Source of the DNA: Maylandia zebra
Lineage: Eukaryota > Chordata > Actinopteri > Cichliformes > Cichlidae
NCBI RefSeq assembly: GCF_041146795.1
Contig: NC_135185.1
Span: forward strand, 12,311,529 to 12,375,528
Reading direction: 5' to 3'
Length of the DNA stretch: 64,000 nucleotides
Each line of letters starts with the position of its first letter. Position 1 is the first letter of the stretch. Below are positions 27,241 to 40,300 of the stretch, in pieces. Below the pieces are notes generated by a model. That model was not told where the DNA came from. It searched no databases and saw only the letters and a list, made by a program, of their open reading frames with translations. A program made the position numbers and the translations under genes.

Positions 27241-29377
27241 GGAGTTTGCCCAAATGCACCATCTCCCTTTTACCACTAGAAGGCAGTGTCAGTCTGATCA
27301 GTGATCACTTCTCTCCACACGAGTTCTGCTCATTCACTCTGCAAATAATCATTATATTCCCCTCTTTTTAAGACCATAAATCACATTTTATTCTGATAAA
27401 AGAGTTGGTTATTATTATTTATGCTTATTTATGGTAATAATTTGAGATGGACATTCTTTGGCCACAAAAAGAGGGAAAAGCTGGTCATTAAAATGATCAT
27501 TTCTTGCAGGACTGGATGAGTCGTTTCTCTACCTAAATATGGACACGTGAGGGATGCCTTTGCTTTCCTGACCTTTGGCCCTGGAAGTTCATTCAGATCA
27601 GGAATGACACTTTCTGAGGTTTGTGGGGGTTAAGATTCCCGCTGTCAATGTCAAGCACCCCTAATTTCAAACAGACGCCCTCTCAGGAAGTGTCACGTGC
27701 CAAGCTTCCTGAGATATGTTTGATCAACCCGTGCATTGAGACTAACTGTGCTTAGATTGGTAATAAATCTGTTTTTAAACCCATCTGCTCCATGCTCTTC
27801 CACTTCCTGTTTAACAGGGTCAAACGTGGAACTGGCAAATTATGATCATTAGAAATTGCCCACAGTGCCATTAAGCATCTGAAATCTACAGTTAATCCTC
27901 CCGTTTGAAGGGAAGGAGGCATAAATAAGATAAAATGCAGATAAAGCTTCTCTTGAGTTACTCGGTTTGACATTTTTTTTCTTGATTGAAAACACTTTCA
28001 CCCTAAAGGATTAGAAAAAGATTTTTGCAGACGATCACTGAAGCTTTGGTGAGCTTGCAGCAGAAACACTCCCATGCTTGCTCTGAGGGTTGCTTACTTG
28101 TGTTTGTCCTCATGTATAATTAAACTGTGTGTGTTTTGGCTCTTATACTCACCTTCAGAGTGAAGAACCAAAACATGCGTCTTCTCTCTCCTCTGGCAGA
28201 AACTCTCTGATCTTTCTTCTCCAACTAGTACTGCTGCTTCCTTAAAAGCCAGGCTTCGTGCTGCATGCTTCAGTTTACAGTCACTCTTTGTCCCATTGCA
28301 TGGAGGCACAGTTGTATCTGCTAACAAAGAAACAGTGATTTAAAAGGAATTCACCTGCCTGAGCACAGAGGGACTTAAAGCAGTGATCAGTCTCTCTAGA
28401 AACTATTTTTTATGCTGTGTTGTAACTTAAAACTGAGCTTTAGATTGCACCTGAGGACGCTGTGGCCAGTTAAACTGTCATCTCCCATGAAATCTGGTAC
28501 TGCTGGATTTTTTTGCGAGCCAAACCCTCGAGTGATTCACACACAGGGCGGTGATGTAAGCTCAGTGAAACTCACCAGAGAAATGTAGCTCTGCGACTAC
28601 AGGAACCAATATGAGACAACATTCCTAATGTCAATCAGCATGTTTGCTAGAGATGCTCTGCACTGTATTTTATCTGGGCCTCAAAAATGATTGAGGTTAG
28701 AAAAAGATTCCACTTTTTGGTTTCACTTTCTCACAGAAAGTGTTCAAATTGGGTTTTTTCATCACAAGGAAAGATTACACCAGTCTACAGTCATAATGCA
28801 TCTGAAGGTACTTTTTTGAGTCAATGAAAAAGACAAATAATGCTTAAAGTTTGTGGTTTGGTTTAGTTTTGATGGCATGCTCCTGGATCATTTCTTAAAT
28901 GAAACCAGAAATGACTAAAACACACCTCTGAGTTTTTGCAGCAATGGCCGAAATTGCCATTACCTGTACTAATCTTCACATGGCCACTCTGTTGTGTTGA
29001 CATTGGTCTTGTATGAATTCTAAATGCAATTATCTGTTTGACTTTTGACTTCTTCTGTTTGGCCTTGGATTTGACCTTCCTGGTAGCAGGAAAAAGTACA
29101 TATGAAATCGCCTATTTTATATACAAAGCAGGCAGCTTCTGAAAAGATGTTGACCAGTGTAATAAAACCAAGGGTCACAAAGGGTGAATTTTAAATTTCA
29201 AATGCCAGAATTGTTGCTGGATCTTCGCAGAAGTCTTATCCATGGAGCTAACTTTGGAGAAAACCAAAGAAGAACAATAAAAGGGTCAGAGGTCATAGAG
29301 GTTTGTTAAATGCACTCTTGAGCATCACTGCCAGTTACAGGTTTATACCAAAAAGTATATTTTTTTGAATTTTGTCT

Positions 29378-29580
29378 GAGCCTGGTTCTGTGGAGGTTTC
29401 TTCCTGTTAAAAGGGAGTTTTCCTTCCCACTGTTACCAAAGCACTTGATCACGTCATCTGATTGTTGGGGTTTCTGTGTTTTTCTGTATTAATGTATGGT
29501 CTCTACAATATAAAGCACCTTGAGGCAACTGTTGTTGTGATTTGGTGCTATACAAATGAACTGACTTGATTTATATTTTG
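29378..29580 (+). repeat. Widespread teleost interspersed repeat
   Basis: It contains GGAGGTTTCTTCCTGTTAAA, GGGAGTTTTCCTTCCCACTG and ACAATATAAAGCACCTTGAG, followed by ATTTGGTGCTATACAAATGA. I recognise this as a very common repeat end in teleost genomes. The last 75 bp recur at 31236-31310 with about 90% identity by eye. Its class (SINE versus LINE tail) is not decided here. Confidence 0.65.
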
Positions 29581-30586
29581 TGGAAAGTTTTCAGATTTAT
29601 CAGTTTGATTTAGTGAAACACACACTATGAGGCTACTTTATGATACTCTTTATAACCGCCTCTTTCTGTCCTTGAAAATTCCCAGAACATACCTTTAACT
29701 ATTAACTATTGGTTAAACATGTGGCCTGGGGGGGCCAGAACTGGCCCAACAAAGGGTCCAATTCGACCCAAGAGATTTCTTGAAAAATGTGAAAAGATCA
29801 CAAAGAAGGACATACATTTTGTCCTTTTGTTTTGCCTTTCTTACTGACAAAGACACAATTTGTGGCCTGGCACACTACACCAAAGTAAGAAAGAGATAAA
29901 CCAAAACATGACGAACACTTCCTGCTTTTCACTATTTTGTGTGGAAATTTGATTTTCTTTGATTTATGTTAGTGGCATTTCTTTATTTAAAAACATGGGC
30001 GTATTATTGAACTTGCACTTCTTCTTTTTAAGAATCTCAGACATTAAATATGGACACATATAGTTAAACTTCCTTACCCTGACAGAAAGCGGAACATGTT
30101 GGAAGTGGTTATAGGTTATTAGCTTATAACCACAAGGTTATTGGTTATTTTACCCATCTGAGCCACTTGAGATCAAACTGGGCAGTGTGTAAGTTATGAT
30201 GTAAAATGTGTTTAACAGCTCTGATTTAGAGTTAAGTAGTGGTTGATCTGACTTTTAGAAGAAATGTGAAGAATTTCTTTCTGAAACTGAGCTGGAATAT
30301 GAAGTACTAAAGTACTAAAACGAACGTGTTCACATGATTTTAAAGGAGTACTTCAGGGAACACTACTGGTTCATCCACAGCTTTAAGAACTCCAGCTTCA
30401 AAACTTTCTGTCACTTGCATGAGAAAATCAGTTTTCATGCTAAGAAATAAAAGAAAATTGTGTTAAATAACTTGAGACACCAAAATTTTCTGTAGAGACA
30501 GAATTATTATCAGATCCGCAGTGGAAAGATGGCTTTCTAATCTAAGCAAAGATTCACTGATGCAAAATGTCCTTTTTGAGGAGAAA

Positions 30587-30613
30587 CCCCCCCCCCCCCC
30601 CCCCCCCCCCCCC
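30587..30613 (+). repeat. C27 homopolymer tract
   Basis: Twenty-seven consecutive C between GAGAAA and ACGTACTT, in the intergenic region. Length is likely variable and error-prone. Confidence 0.9.
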
Positions 30614-31235
30614 ACGTACTTCCTCCATACTGCAACAGTTCCCTGTAGTGCAGGATATGGGGTCAAAGGTTACATTAAATTAGCCGCAGTAAAATCTTGT
30701 GTTTAAACTTTAATAACCACCTCTAGTGAAAACCAGTTTAGCCCAAAATACAAGCTGAGATGGGCATTTTGTGTTGCATGTGGCTGATGGATGTCAGTGG
30801 TGTGCTGCAAAAGTTCATGACTGGGCTTTCTGTGCAAAACAGGAATTAAAAGTGTTGGCATGACTGCAAAATGAAAAACAGGCACAGATTTATCCCTCAC
30901 AACAATAAAGCATTGCAGTTTAGACTTGTGCTGGATGGAGGAGCGCGCTCACTTTTTGAGAACACTTTGTTTACTTTTAGATTATAACATTGTAAGAAAT
31001 TGTTTTAAAGAAAGGAGTTCCTCAGGGAATACTACTGGGTCCTGCTTTAACAACTTTAGCGAGATTAGTGCAAAAAAAAAAAAAAATCACAGTGGTGATA
31101 TATAAGATTATAACTTACTCATTTATGTAACAAAAAAAACATTTTTGCTTTTCATCCAGGGTTTGGTAACCTGGATGAAAAACTTATTTGTATCATGTTT
31201 GGATTAAACTACAGTATATATTATTGTACAATCTA

Positions 31236-31310
31236 CTGTACAATATAAAGTGCCTTGAGGCGACTGTTGTTGTGATTTGGCGCTATATAAATAAAATTGA
31301 ATTGAACTTA
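31236..31310 (+). repeat. Truncated copy of the teleost repeat end
   Basis: ACAATATAAAGTGCCTTGAG followed by ATTTGGCGCTATATAAATAA matches the end of the repeat at 29378-29580. It lies just 5' of the truncated DD37E element and is nearer to the usual consensus than the other copy. Confidence 0.65.
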
Positions 31311-31414
31311 ATAGGTTTACAAGAAACTGTACATCGGTTACAATCCTCACAGCCATATCAATGCCAACCAAAGATGGAAAAGTCACCGGGCAAATTTGGC
31401 TGGCTGACTGTTCA

Positions 31415-32315
31415 GATCCGCTTCATTCAAAATAGTCAACAGGGTCGCAAGAAGCGTGTGGAAAAACCAAGGCGCAAAATAACTGCCCATGAACTGAGAA
31501 AAGTCAAGCGTGCAGCTGCCAAGATGCCACTCGCCACCAGTTTGGCCATATTTCAGAGCTGCAACATCACTGGAGTGCCCAAAAGCACAAGGTGTGCAAT
31601 ACTCAGAGACATGGCCAAGGTAAGAAAGGCTGAAAGACGACCACCACTGAACAAGACACACAAGCTGAAACGTCAAGACTGGGCCAAGAAATATCTCAAG
31701 ACTGGTTTTTCTAAGGTTTTATGGACTGATGAAATGAGAGTGAGTCTTGATGGGCCAGATGGATGGGCCCGTGGCTGGATTGGTAAAGGGCAGAGAGCTC
31801 CAGTCCGACTCAGACGCCAGCAAGGTGGAGGTGGAGTACTGGTTTGGGCTGGTATCATCAAAGATGAGCTTGTGGGGCCTTTTCGGGTTGAGGATGGAGT
31901 CAAGCTCAACTCCCAGTCCTACTGCCAGTTTCTGGAAGACACCTTCTTCAAGCAGTGGTACAGGAAGAAGTCTGCATCCTTCAAGAAAAACATGATTTCC
32001 ATGCAGGACAATGCTCCATCACACGCGTCCAAGTACTCCACAGCGTGGCTGGCAAGAAAGGGTATAAAAGAAGAAAAACTAATGACATGGCCTCCTTGTT
32101 CACCTGATCTGAACCCCATTGAGAACCTGTGGTCCATCATCAAATGTGAGATTTACAAGGAGGGAAAACAGTACACCTCTCTGAACAGTGTCTGGGAGGC
32201 TGTGGTTGCTGCTGCACGCAATGTTGATGGTGAACAGATCAAAACACTGACAGAATCCATGGATGGCAGGCTTTTGAGTGTCCTTGCAAAGAAAGGTGGC
32301 TATATTGGTCGCTGA
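31415..32315 (+). pseudogene. Transposase of DD37E Tc1/mariner family, N-terminus missing
   Basis: The open frame formally starts at 31188, but its first 75 or so codons are flanking sequence; recognisable transposase begins at FIQNSQQGRKKRVEKPRRK. A second HTH-like region follows (KRAAAKMPLATSLAIFQSC, TGVPKSTRCAILRDMAK). The catalytic residues are D at 31728 (LWTDEMRVSL), D at 32007 (SMQDNAPSHASK) and E at 32121 (SPDLNPIENLW). There are 37 residues between the second D and E, three more than in classic Tc1 (DD34E). The GGGGVLVWAGI strand is present. The N-terminal helix-turn-helix for terminal repeat binding is absent, so the protein should not support transposition. There is no stop or frameshift in the remaining 300 codons. 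Confidence 0.82.
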
Positions 32316-32643
32316 TTTGTTTTTGTTTTGTTTTGAATGTCAGAAATTTATATTTGTGAATGTGGAGATGTTATATTGGTTTCACTGGTAAAAATAAATA
32401 ATTGAAATGGGTATATATTTGTTTTTTGTTAAGTTGCCTAATAATTATGCACAGTAATAGTCACCTGCACAAACAGATATCCCCCTAAAATAGCTAAAAC
32501 TAAAAACAAACTAAAAACTACTTCCAAAAACATTCAGCTTTGATATTAATAAGTTTTTTGGGTTCATTGAGAACATGGTTGTTGTTCAATAATAACATTA
32601 TTCCTCAAAAATACAACTTGCCTAATAATTCTACACTCCCTGT
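31415..32643 (+). mobile_element. 5'-truncated Tc1/mariner element, DD37E type
   Basis: The 3' part of an element is intact: transposase 3' coding region, an AT-rich 3' UTR, and a 3' terminal region ending CTACACTCCCTGT. The 13-mer TTGCCTAATAATT occurs twice in the same direction at 32434-32446 and 32618-32630, an inner and outer repeat of IR/DR type. No matching inverted repeat is found within 1.5 kb upstream, so the 5' inverted repeat and the start of the transposase gene are lost. The left border lies near 31415. Confidence 0.8.
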
Positions 32644-33143
32644 CACTCAGTCACAGAAGTCCTCATTCCAGATACATCTAGACACATCACACAGACACAC
32701 CTTAAAGTATGAGTATATATTTTTAACTTGATGTGTTAACAATGTTTCAGTCCTTTACAAAAACACAGATGACTCACCCATCAGAGCTTCATCTTTCAGG
32801 CCTCACGCTCACAGAGTCATAGCTCAAGTCCAAAGTCCCAGGGGTGCACTCGTCCTTCTCGTTTCTCTCCTTCCTCTTTTCAGCAACAGGTTTTTTTTTG
32901 TTTTGCTTGCTAAAGATAATTTAAAATACCACTTCCCCAGCTAATTACTCTGTAAGCCACTTGCCAAAAAAAACCTAATAAATTGCTGCGTAGTGGAAGT
33001 CACCCGGGTTTGTGAGCATTTTGCACAAATGACAGGGAGCAAGGTCAGGAAGTATGAGTGAGATATTTCCCAGCATGCCCCACCGCCATTAAAACTTTTC
33101 TGCAAAGGAGTGTGGAGTGTAAAATGACCGTGAAGTGACACCA

Positions 33144-33144
<1 letters not shown>

Positions 33145-33216
<72 letters not shown>
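33145..33216. repeat. (ATCT)18 microsatellite
   Basis: Eighteen perfect tetranucleotide units, 72 bp. On the opposite strand this is AGAT/GATA repeat, the most common tetranucleotide class in fish. Likely polymorphic. Confidence 0.95.
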
Positions 33217-33879
33217 CAATTTGTGTCATTGTTTGGCTGTTTGTGTGTGCACGTATGTGTCTTCATTTGGCTTTTCCTGTAATGTGTCACATATTCTGCT
33301 GTAGTAAACCCCATCAGCATGACTTTTTGGGCTTGATCTTTAAGAAGAAGAATGCAAAAACAAAAGGAAGGTACTGGGAGCTCATTATCTGCGATTATAA
33401 AACTTACATTTTGTGTTTATTTATCAAAGATTTTCTATTTTTTACTGTGGACTCACTGTAAAGGCCTTTACACACTGGACACTTAAAATTCATGCAAATA
33501 TTTGAATATTAATATATGATTTTATGATCTTAACAATAAACTAATAACAATAAGAAGCGATTTTTCCAATCCAAATAAACAAATGTGACCAATCAGACCA
33601 CTGCATTTGGCAACATGTACACTGCAGTTCTAAACACCACCCGTACTGAATACACAAATAGTAAAATTATACTATTTTGCCTGAGACACGCAGCTAGACA
33701 TTCCAGGTCAACTGGCTATAAAATTTGACAGTTTAATGGTTTGTTTTTACTTCCTTAATAGTACGCCAGGCAGATATGCCATTTGTCTTCTTACGGTATG
33801 TCAGAATGAAGGCTATAAAAACACAAAAATACAGTTCAAATTTTTTGACCTCTTGCTTTGTAAGTTGCACATTTTCTAA

Positions 33880-34358
33880 AGAGGACCTGTGGGCCGGGTT
33901 GGGTGCCTTTGACGGCCGCTTCTGGCCCCCTAACCATATTTTTGAACCCCCTTATGAGCAGCCGGCGATCGGAGGATCACGTCAGTCGTCGCAGAAGACG
34001 CGGGGGGACAGTAGAAACTGTAGGCCGGGTCTTAGAGGGCGTTATTAACAGGAATAACACTAGCACCGCCCGTCCGGGCTGCCAGCGCCGCCGCGGCTGC
34101 TGTTACTACCTCACCCACTCGCGTGACTCCACAAGCGGGCGTCACGCACCTTATCCGGTTAATTTACATACTAACACCGCCCAGGGGGACGAACATGGTA
34201 ATTTACCGTCGGCTGAGAGCTAGTCGTACGAAGGAGGGGAGAGAAGAACAGCTGAAACAAAGTTTGAACGACAGAGGTTTGTTTTAAACCGAGCGGAGTG
34301 TTTCGACACGCACACACAGGCGCTCGTCGGGCTCTTTGCCCCACTTTTGGATTACGAT
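33880..34358 (+). promoter_or_regulatory. ldlrap1 promoter and 5' UTR, CpG-rich
   Basis: GC and CpG content rise sharply from about 33890 and stay high past the start codon at 34359. Runs such as CCAGCGCCGCCGCGGCTGCT and GACGGCCGCTTCTGGCCCCC contain many CpGs. No TATA box is evident at a suitable position. This is the typical CpG-island promoter of a housekeeping-type endocytic gene. The transcription start itself is not determined. Confidence 0.65.
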
Positions 34359-37300
34359 ATGGACGCTTTGAAATCCGCCGGAAGGGCAATTATACGGAGC
34401 CCCAGCATCGCCAAACAGTCCTGGGGTGCGGGCAGACATAAAAGTAAGTATTCGCCGTCTCATTGCACTCATGTGTTATCCAGTAGCTGGTGCTAATTTG
34501 GCTACACCAAAGCTAACTTGGCTAAGAAGAGCTAGCCTCCACAAGTAGCTAACTGTAAAACCGGTGGTCTCCGAGCGTTACCTAGCTACAGTTGTCGTAG
34601 TGGCGTGAACACCTAGCAACCCGAATAGTTTCACATCAGGAAACGTTTAGTGAGGGGATTGAACTAACTTGACACTGAAACTGACAGCAGCGCCCCGCAG
34701 CTCGTAAACTGACTCCCTGTGAGGCTCGGAATAACAAGTTCAGCCTCCACGCCGGCTCCCTGCCCACTCCGCTGAGTTTATTTTGGAACAGGGGCGCAAA
34801 CAAAACGTGTCAGAAGTTTGAGGAGTGCTGCTGTTTTTCCTGCCACGTCGCTCAGACGCGCTCGGAAACGTGCAGGAGAGGATCGGTGGGAGCTAAAACA
34901 CTGTAATCTGGACTTTAAGGAGGCAGGAGCAGGCACGGAGAGATGAGCGGTCTCCTTCCTGGCAAGCCTTTACAAGCCCTACAACTCACTCTGTTGCTAG
35001 GCGATGCACACTGGGAAACACAAAAATGAGGAGGCTGTGTTAAAGGGGGGATTCTTCAAACACCATGGAGGTGTCTTTAGGATGCACTATGATGACGATG
35101 CTCTTCAATCGTTGCATGCATGCTCAGCTGCCTTGCACAAAGAGTGGGGGGTTACCCCCTGCTCCCCATGCCTCTCTGGCTTTTTTTTATTTTGTTTCAC
35201 AGACAATGGAGCTGTTGGCTTGACCGTGCTTACACGTGCCAGACCAATCGATGCTTTGTTTTGGGAGTGATGCACAATCAGCAGGGTCCTTCCACATGCG
35301 ATCGGGCAGCAGCTACGCAGACCCCTCCATGAGTAATCGATCAGCTCAGCTGATAATGGAGTTTCCCCTCCATGTGGAATCTGTGGCAGAGGTCACACCT
35401 CTAAGTCTTTTTCAGAGGTTTTGAGTTTTATCTGGATGTTTTTAAAAATGAGAAAAGTTGGCAGAACTCCTGAGGAGCCTTTTTTAATGCTTTAAGATTG
35501 TAACGGTCTTTCAGAGGTGTAGAAATGATAATCAAATGATCACACCATGAAATGCATTTTAAATGCATTATATTTGTAGACATGACAGAATAAAGTAATC
35601 CTGAAACCAAGAAATTTGCTAGAAATCATTGATTACTTTCACTGTGGTGAAAAATACACAAAATGCTGGATGTACAGCTACATCTTACATATATATGCTA
35701 AAATTCTGGTCCGCATCAGTAAACTACTCACTATTGTGAGACTTGGCCTGTGGTTCGACAGACTCCAGCTCCACCGTCTGGAACGACAGCTGGAGATAGT
35801 AGTCCTTGCTCTTCTTTGAAGATCTGTTGTGAGCTGCAAGGTCTCTCTAACCAGAACCTGGAGCAGGTGGAGTGCTGGTTCAGGTGCCCCTAAACTGATC
35901 AAATGAAGCATTACAGGTAAAAACTATTCTTTAAGCTGGTGGAGTCTGAGTCGATCCACAGGTTGAGACATTAGCTCTGTTATCTATTATCGCATTTACG
36001 GTATGATTTGTTCATGTATTTAAGAAAGCTACATCATTTATTGAATTCTGGGAAGTTAGCTAGTTCTTGTTAGGAGGGATTGTGAACTTTCAAGTCTCAT
36101 CTCACCACGTGGGATAGGCAGCAGCTTAAGTAAGTTCTAAGACTTTTTTTTGTCTACATCATGATACTGGGCACATCCTTTAGGCGTGATCACTTCTGTC
36201 TTAAAATGAATTTTGGATATAATTATATTTGAGCACCTATCAGTGTACCTTGCTTTTAGTATAATGCTGCATAATCCTGTCTTTCCTGTGGGACCAGGAG
36301 CTGAGTTTATGGCACCAGCTAAGCATCTCGCATTAAATACTGTAATTACTGATATTTAAATATAATCATTATTTATCACTCTTGTCTCTGTGAGTGATTA
36401 CCCACTCTCAGCAAGCTCTGCACTCTCCTATGTTGCTACCACACTGATGGTCATTAACCTAGCCCCTCGCTTTACAGCTTTACTGTTCTAACATGACAGT
36501 AAATAAACCCCACAACTGTAAACATAATGAAACAAACAGAAAATATAATTGATATAAAGTGGGCTTAATATATTAGCCAGTGTCCATACGAAGATACTCT
36601 AACTCTGGATGCAACAATATCAGCAGATGCATGTAATATGAATGGGTACTGTGAAATGATACTTAATTAATCTACAAAATAGGAGTGAATTAAAAAAATA
36701 ATTTAAATCAAAAAGGAATAAACTCACAAACTCAAAATATGTTAGCAGAATTTCTAGTTTGTGTGTTTGTGTTAAGTGACAGACATCTCTGTTTTTGTTT
36801 GCTTGAATCTGCCCCATACACCGAACAATTAGAGTAATGTTTGTGAACACAGTCGCTGGAGTGCTTATTGCTTCTAACAGCCAAGGAGGAGGACTACAAC
36901 CTATATCTGGAATCCAGTAAAATTATTTTTGAAACCTACCACTCGATATTTTTTAGCTGGATGGCGATATAAGATATATATCTCGATATTTTTTTAAGCC
37001 ATAAAGTAAGAACAAAAAGAGAGTTCTTAGTTAAAGCTGTGTCCCAGATGTCACACAGGCACTTTTATTAACACAGATGCACATAAAAAATTACTCAAAA
37101 ATAAATTATGAGCATTCATTAAATAATAATGCTCCATAAATAAAAGAAAACAATGTTGTTTTTGTGCATAACATAGAGCTCACAATTGTGCAGTCAAAAT
37201 GTAAACTAAAAGATGCTGAACATAGTAACAAAGACAGACAGATGTCACAGCAGCTCTATTCCCAAGTTTTACTGCGTGACTGACAGCCTGGAGTTTGAAA

Positions 37301-40300
37301 TCCGCTTCATAACCACGTCCCTTAACAGGTGCCATTTATGGTCCTTATACACACACAATACGGTAATATTACGTTGAAGCACAGTACGTATCACTCCGCG
37401 AGGCTCCTCAGTAGCCGTAATGCGCCGACAATCTATCAAGCGGTGCAGCTCCGTAGCTGACCAAAGTCGTACTCCAACATTTTTGACAGATTGCTGAGCG
37501 CCGTGTACCACATAAAAGCGGTTCGCGGCCATCAAGCACAACCAGAATTCATACATAAGGCGCGCTGTCAACTTTTGAGAGAATGAAAGGATTTTAGGCT
37601 GTGCAGCCCCTCCGGGCTGCATAGCGTTAGCGCGGTTAGCTCGTTAACACATTGACGCCGTCCAGCCCCACGCACGGGGCGATGCGCAGTAACTCGTTAA
37701 CAGAGATTTGCTGTGTCCATCTTGTTGCTGCCTGCAGGTGAAGCGATGGGGGAGGAGGGGGAGTTGTGTTCTGTGAAGGAGAGAGGCGAGGCGGAGTAAC
37801 GTTGCGTAGAGACAAAAGTGGATGAAAAAGAGGCAAACTTGCGGCTCCACAACTATAATTATAACGTAACATAGACTATATCGATATAAAGGATATTGTC
37901 ACATCTTATATCTCGTATAAAGATATATCGATACGTTTTAAAAACTCGATATATCACCCAGCCCTACCTACCACAACACTTTCTTATTCTTTCCTATCTG
38001 TGCATGACAAACTGTGAGCTTGCTCTTCTTTACTGATGTTAGATGGTGTTAGAAGATCAACCTGATGTTCACAGCCACCACCCAGTTTGAAGTGAATATA
38101 TGACCAAAGCAGAATTGTTTCATTTATCTTGCCCAACATGTATTTCTGTCAATTCACATCAAGTTTTGTTGCTTTAATGTGTCCCATACACTAGACCAGG
38201 GGTGCTCACACTTTTTCCGCATGTGAGCTACTTATAAAATGACCAAGTCAAAATGATCTACCCACTACAAAAATCCAAAACATATACTTATTTATAAATA
38301 TATTGAGGATTCTTTATATCTACAATGTATATACATGCATAACCGCAATATCCAATATTTCACAACACAATTAACTATGTAAATTTTTTGTCATTACCTG
38401 AGTTTACTCTGATGACTTGCACTGAATTGAATCAGCCAGGGATGCATAGTCCGGACAGTAGCTGCTGACGGCCAGGTTTAAGAGAAAAAACCGAGAGCTA
38501 AAAATTGGAGTTAACTCGCTGACTAGCTTGTCAGTTTTACTACACTTCGCGCCGCTGTTTGCGCATGCGCAGCGACCTAAGCGTCAGAAAAAATCTGCTG
38601 TCATCTGACTGGCTTCCCTGTATCAATCAAGTGACGGGATGGATGATAGGCTGGCATCTTTTTTTTTTATAATGCCATGCGATCTACCAATACTACCTTT
38701 GCGATCGACTGGTCGATCGCGATCGACGTATTGAGCACCCCTGCACTAGACGGTTACTTTTTATTAACATCTGAGCACTGACCTGAAGTTATTAATCATT
38801 TCGGAGCGTTCAAACTGTACACTGTTCTTGGATACACAAACACCAGAAGCCGCATCCAGATAAGTCTCAAGATCTCACTTTCTGTCACGTTGATGTACCC
38901 CGTATACTGTACAGCTATCGGTAATATCTGAACAGCACCATTGATTTGGATCTTTAATCACTACAAGAGACTCGGTCATGGAGGGCTGTTACTGTGCTGT
39001 TTTCAACCACACAAACACTGGAAACCAAATTAGACATCCACCAAACTCAAAATCTAAACACAATATGTACCAAAATAATAACACTGCTAACTTAAGATTT
39101 TGAAGGTAAGAGTTCAAACCACAGGTCTTTGTTCTTACTAATGCATATGTTACATTTTTAGAAACAAGTACGCAAATCTTTACTCATTAGTGTGGTTAAA
39201 AAACCTCTGAACATAAGTAAGTATACTTTAAACTTTGTATTAAGTTGAAGGCATTTCTCACACAGTGTAGTCAGCCTTTTTAGAGCAGCTGTTTATATTG
39301 TTTGATTCTTTTACCTACATTACTAATTTATTTGGGGTTCCTGTTTTTGTGTATGATCAAACAATGCGTCACCTTCCCCTTTTTTCCCCAATCTGTTAAT
39401 ATAATCTTACACTTGGCTGTTTTGGTGCTGTGAGTAAAAAGCAACTTGTCATCCTGTGGTGTTGATAGCTTCTCTAAAGTGTACCCTGCTTTTAAACATG
39501 ACATTCATGCAGGGTAAGAATTAAAAGTTCACTTAACCTCGTGCCCTCTGGCTTGGATTGTATTGCCTTAAAGGCACAACATTTCAGTCTGTATATGCAA
39601 TTAGGGTAAAGTTTTGCCTTTTTACAGTCTTGTTCCTCCCGTGTGTGGGCTTGGCCTTGTCAGAGCAGCCTATTCACAGCATTGGCATGCATCAACACTG
39701 AATTCCTCTTCTCCTACTGTCAGTGGTAGATCATAACAGGTGCTGTTATTGTTTTCATTAAGCTCCTGTGTCTTTGAATGCTTGCTGTTCGTCAGCCTTT
39801 TAGAATAGCCTGACGTCAGTGCTTGCTTCGTTCCCTTTGCTCTCCTTTTTGCATTCGTTTCCTGCATATCTTTAAAGAGCATGCTTTCTTTCTTGGCTTT
39901 CCTGCGCTGCCCTCTCATTACATCGACATAGTTTGGATTTTTTTTTTCTGGTAGGTGGTAGAGTGGTATGTAACATTAGACCTCTTTTTAGGTCATGAAA
40001 GCAACGTGTTTGTGTGCATGTGTGAGTGAGACAGGAAATCCCCACCTATATGACTAAAACATTTTCTTCTCATGGTCAAGAGGCTGTCTCCTCTGAGGTT
40101 ATTGGTACTGACACTGCTAGATTACCGAATGTCTGAGTTGACCAGACTTGTGTGTGTGAGAGTGTGGACTACGTTTCATTTAAGACCTTTATGTGGAAAC
40201 CAAAGTTGATGTTGATCAAAGTTATCATGATGTGTATTTCTACACCTTTTTCAGATAGTACTGCATGTTAAACTGTTATTATCGTGGATTAATGTCAGCT

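Larger units (their letters stand above)
25831..33880. other. Intergenic region between maco1 and ldlrap1
   Basis: Eight kilobases without a host gene. It contains an A run (about 26014-26034) and a T run (about 26125-26147), a Tc1-like fossil (26420-27240), a widespread teleost repeat (29378-29580) and a second truncated copy of it (31236-31310), a C27 tract, a truncated DD37E mariner-type element, and an ATCT microsatellite. Between 27240 and 29370 I recognise nothing. Around 29720-29890 GGCCTGG/CCAGAACTGGCCC motifs look like an eroded repeat. Confidence 0.6.

Noticed and set aside
33145..33216. Regular repeat considered as a CRISPR-like array
   Set aside because: It is a 4 bp microsatellite without spacers in a vertebrate genome.
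37269..37622. 117-codon minus-strand open frame inside the hAT-like element
   Set aside because: No transposase motif (no RW or CxxH blocks) and no similarity I recognise.
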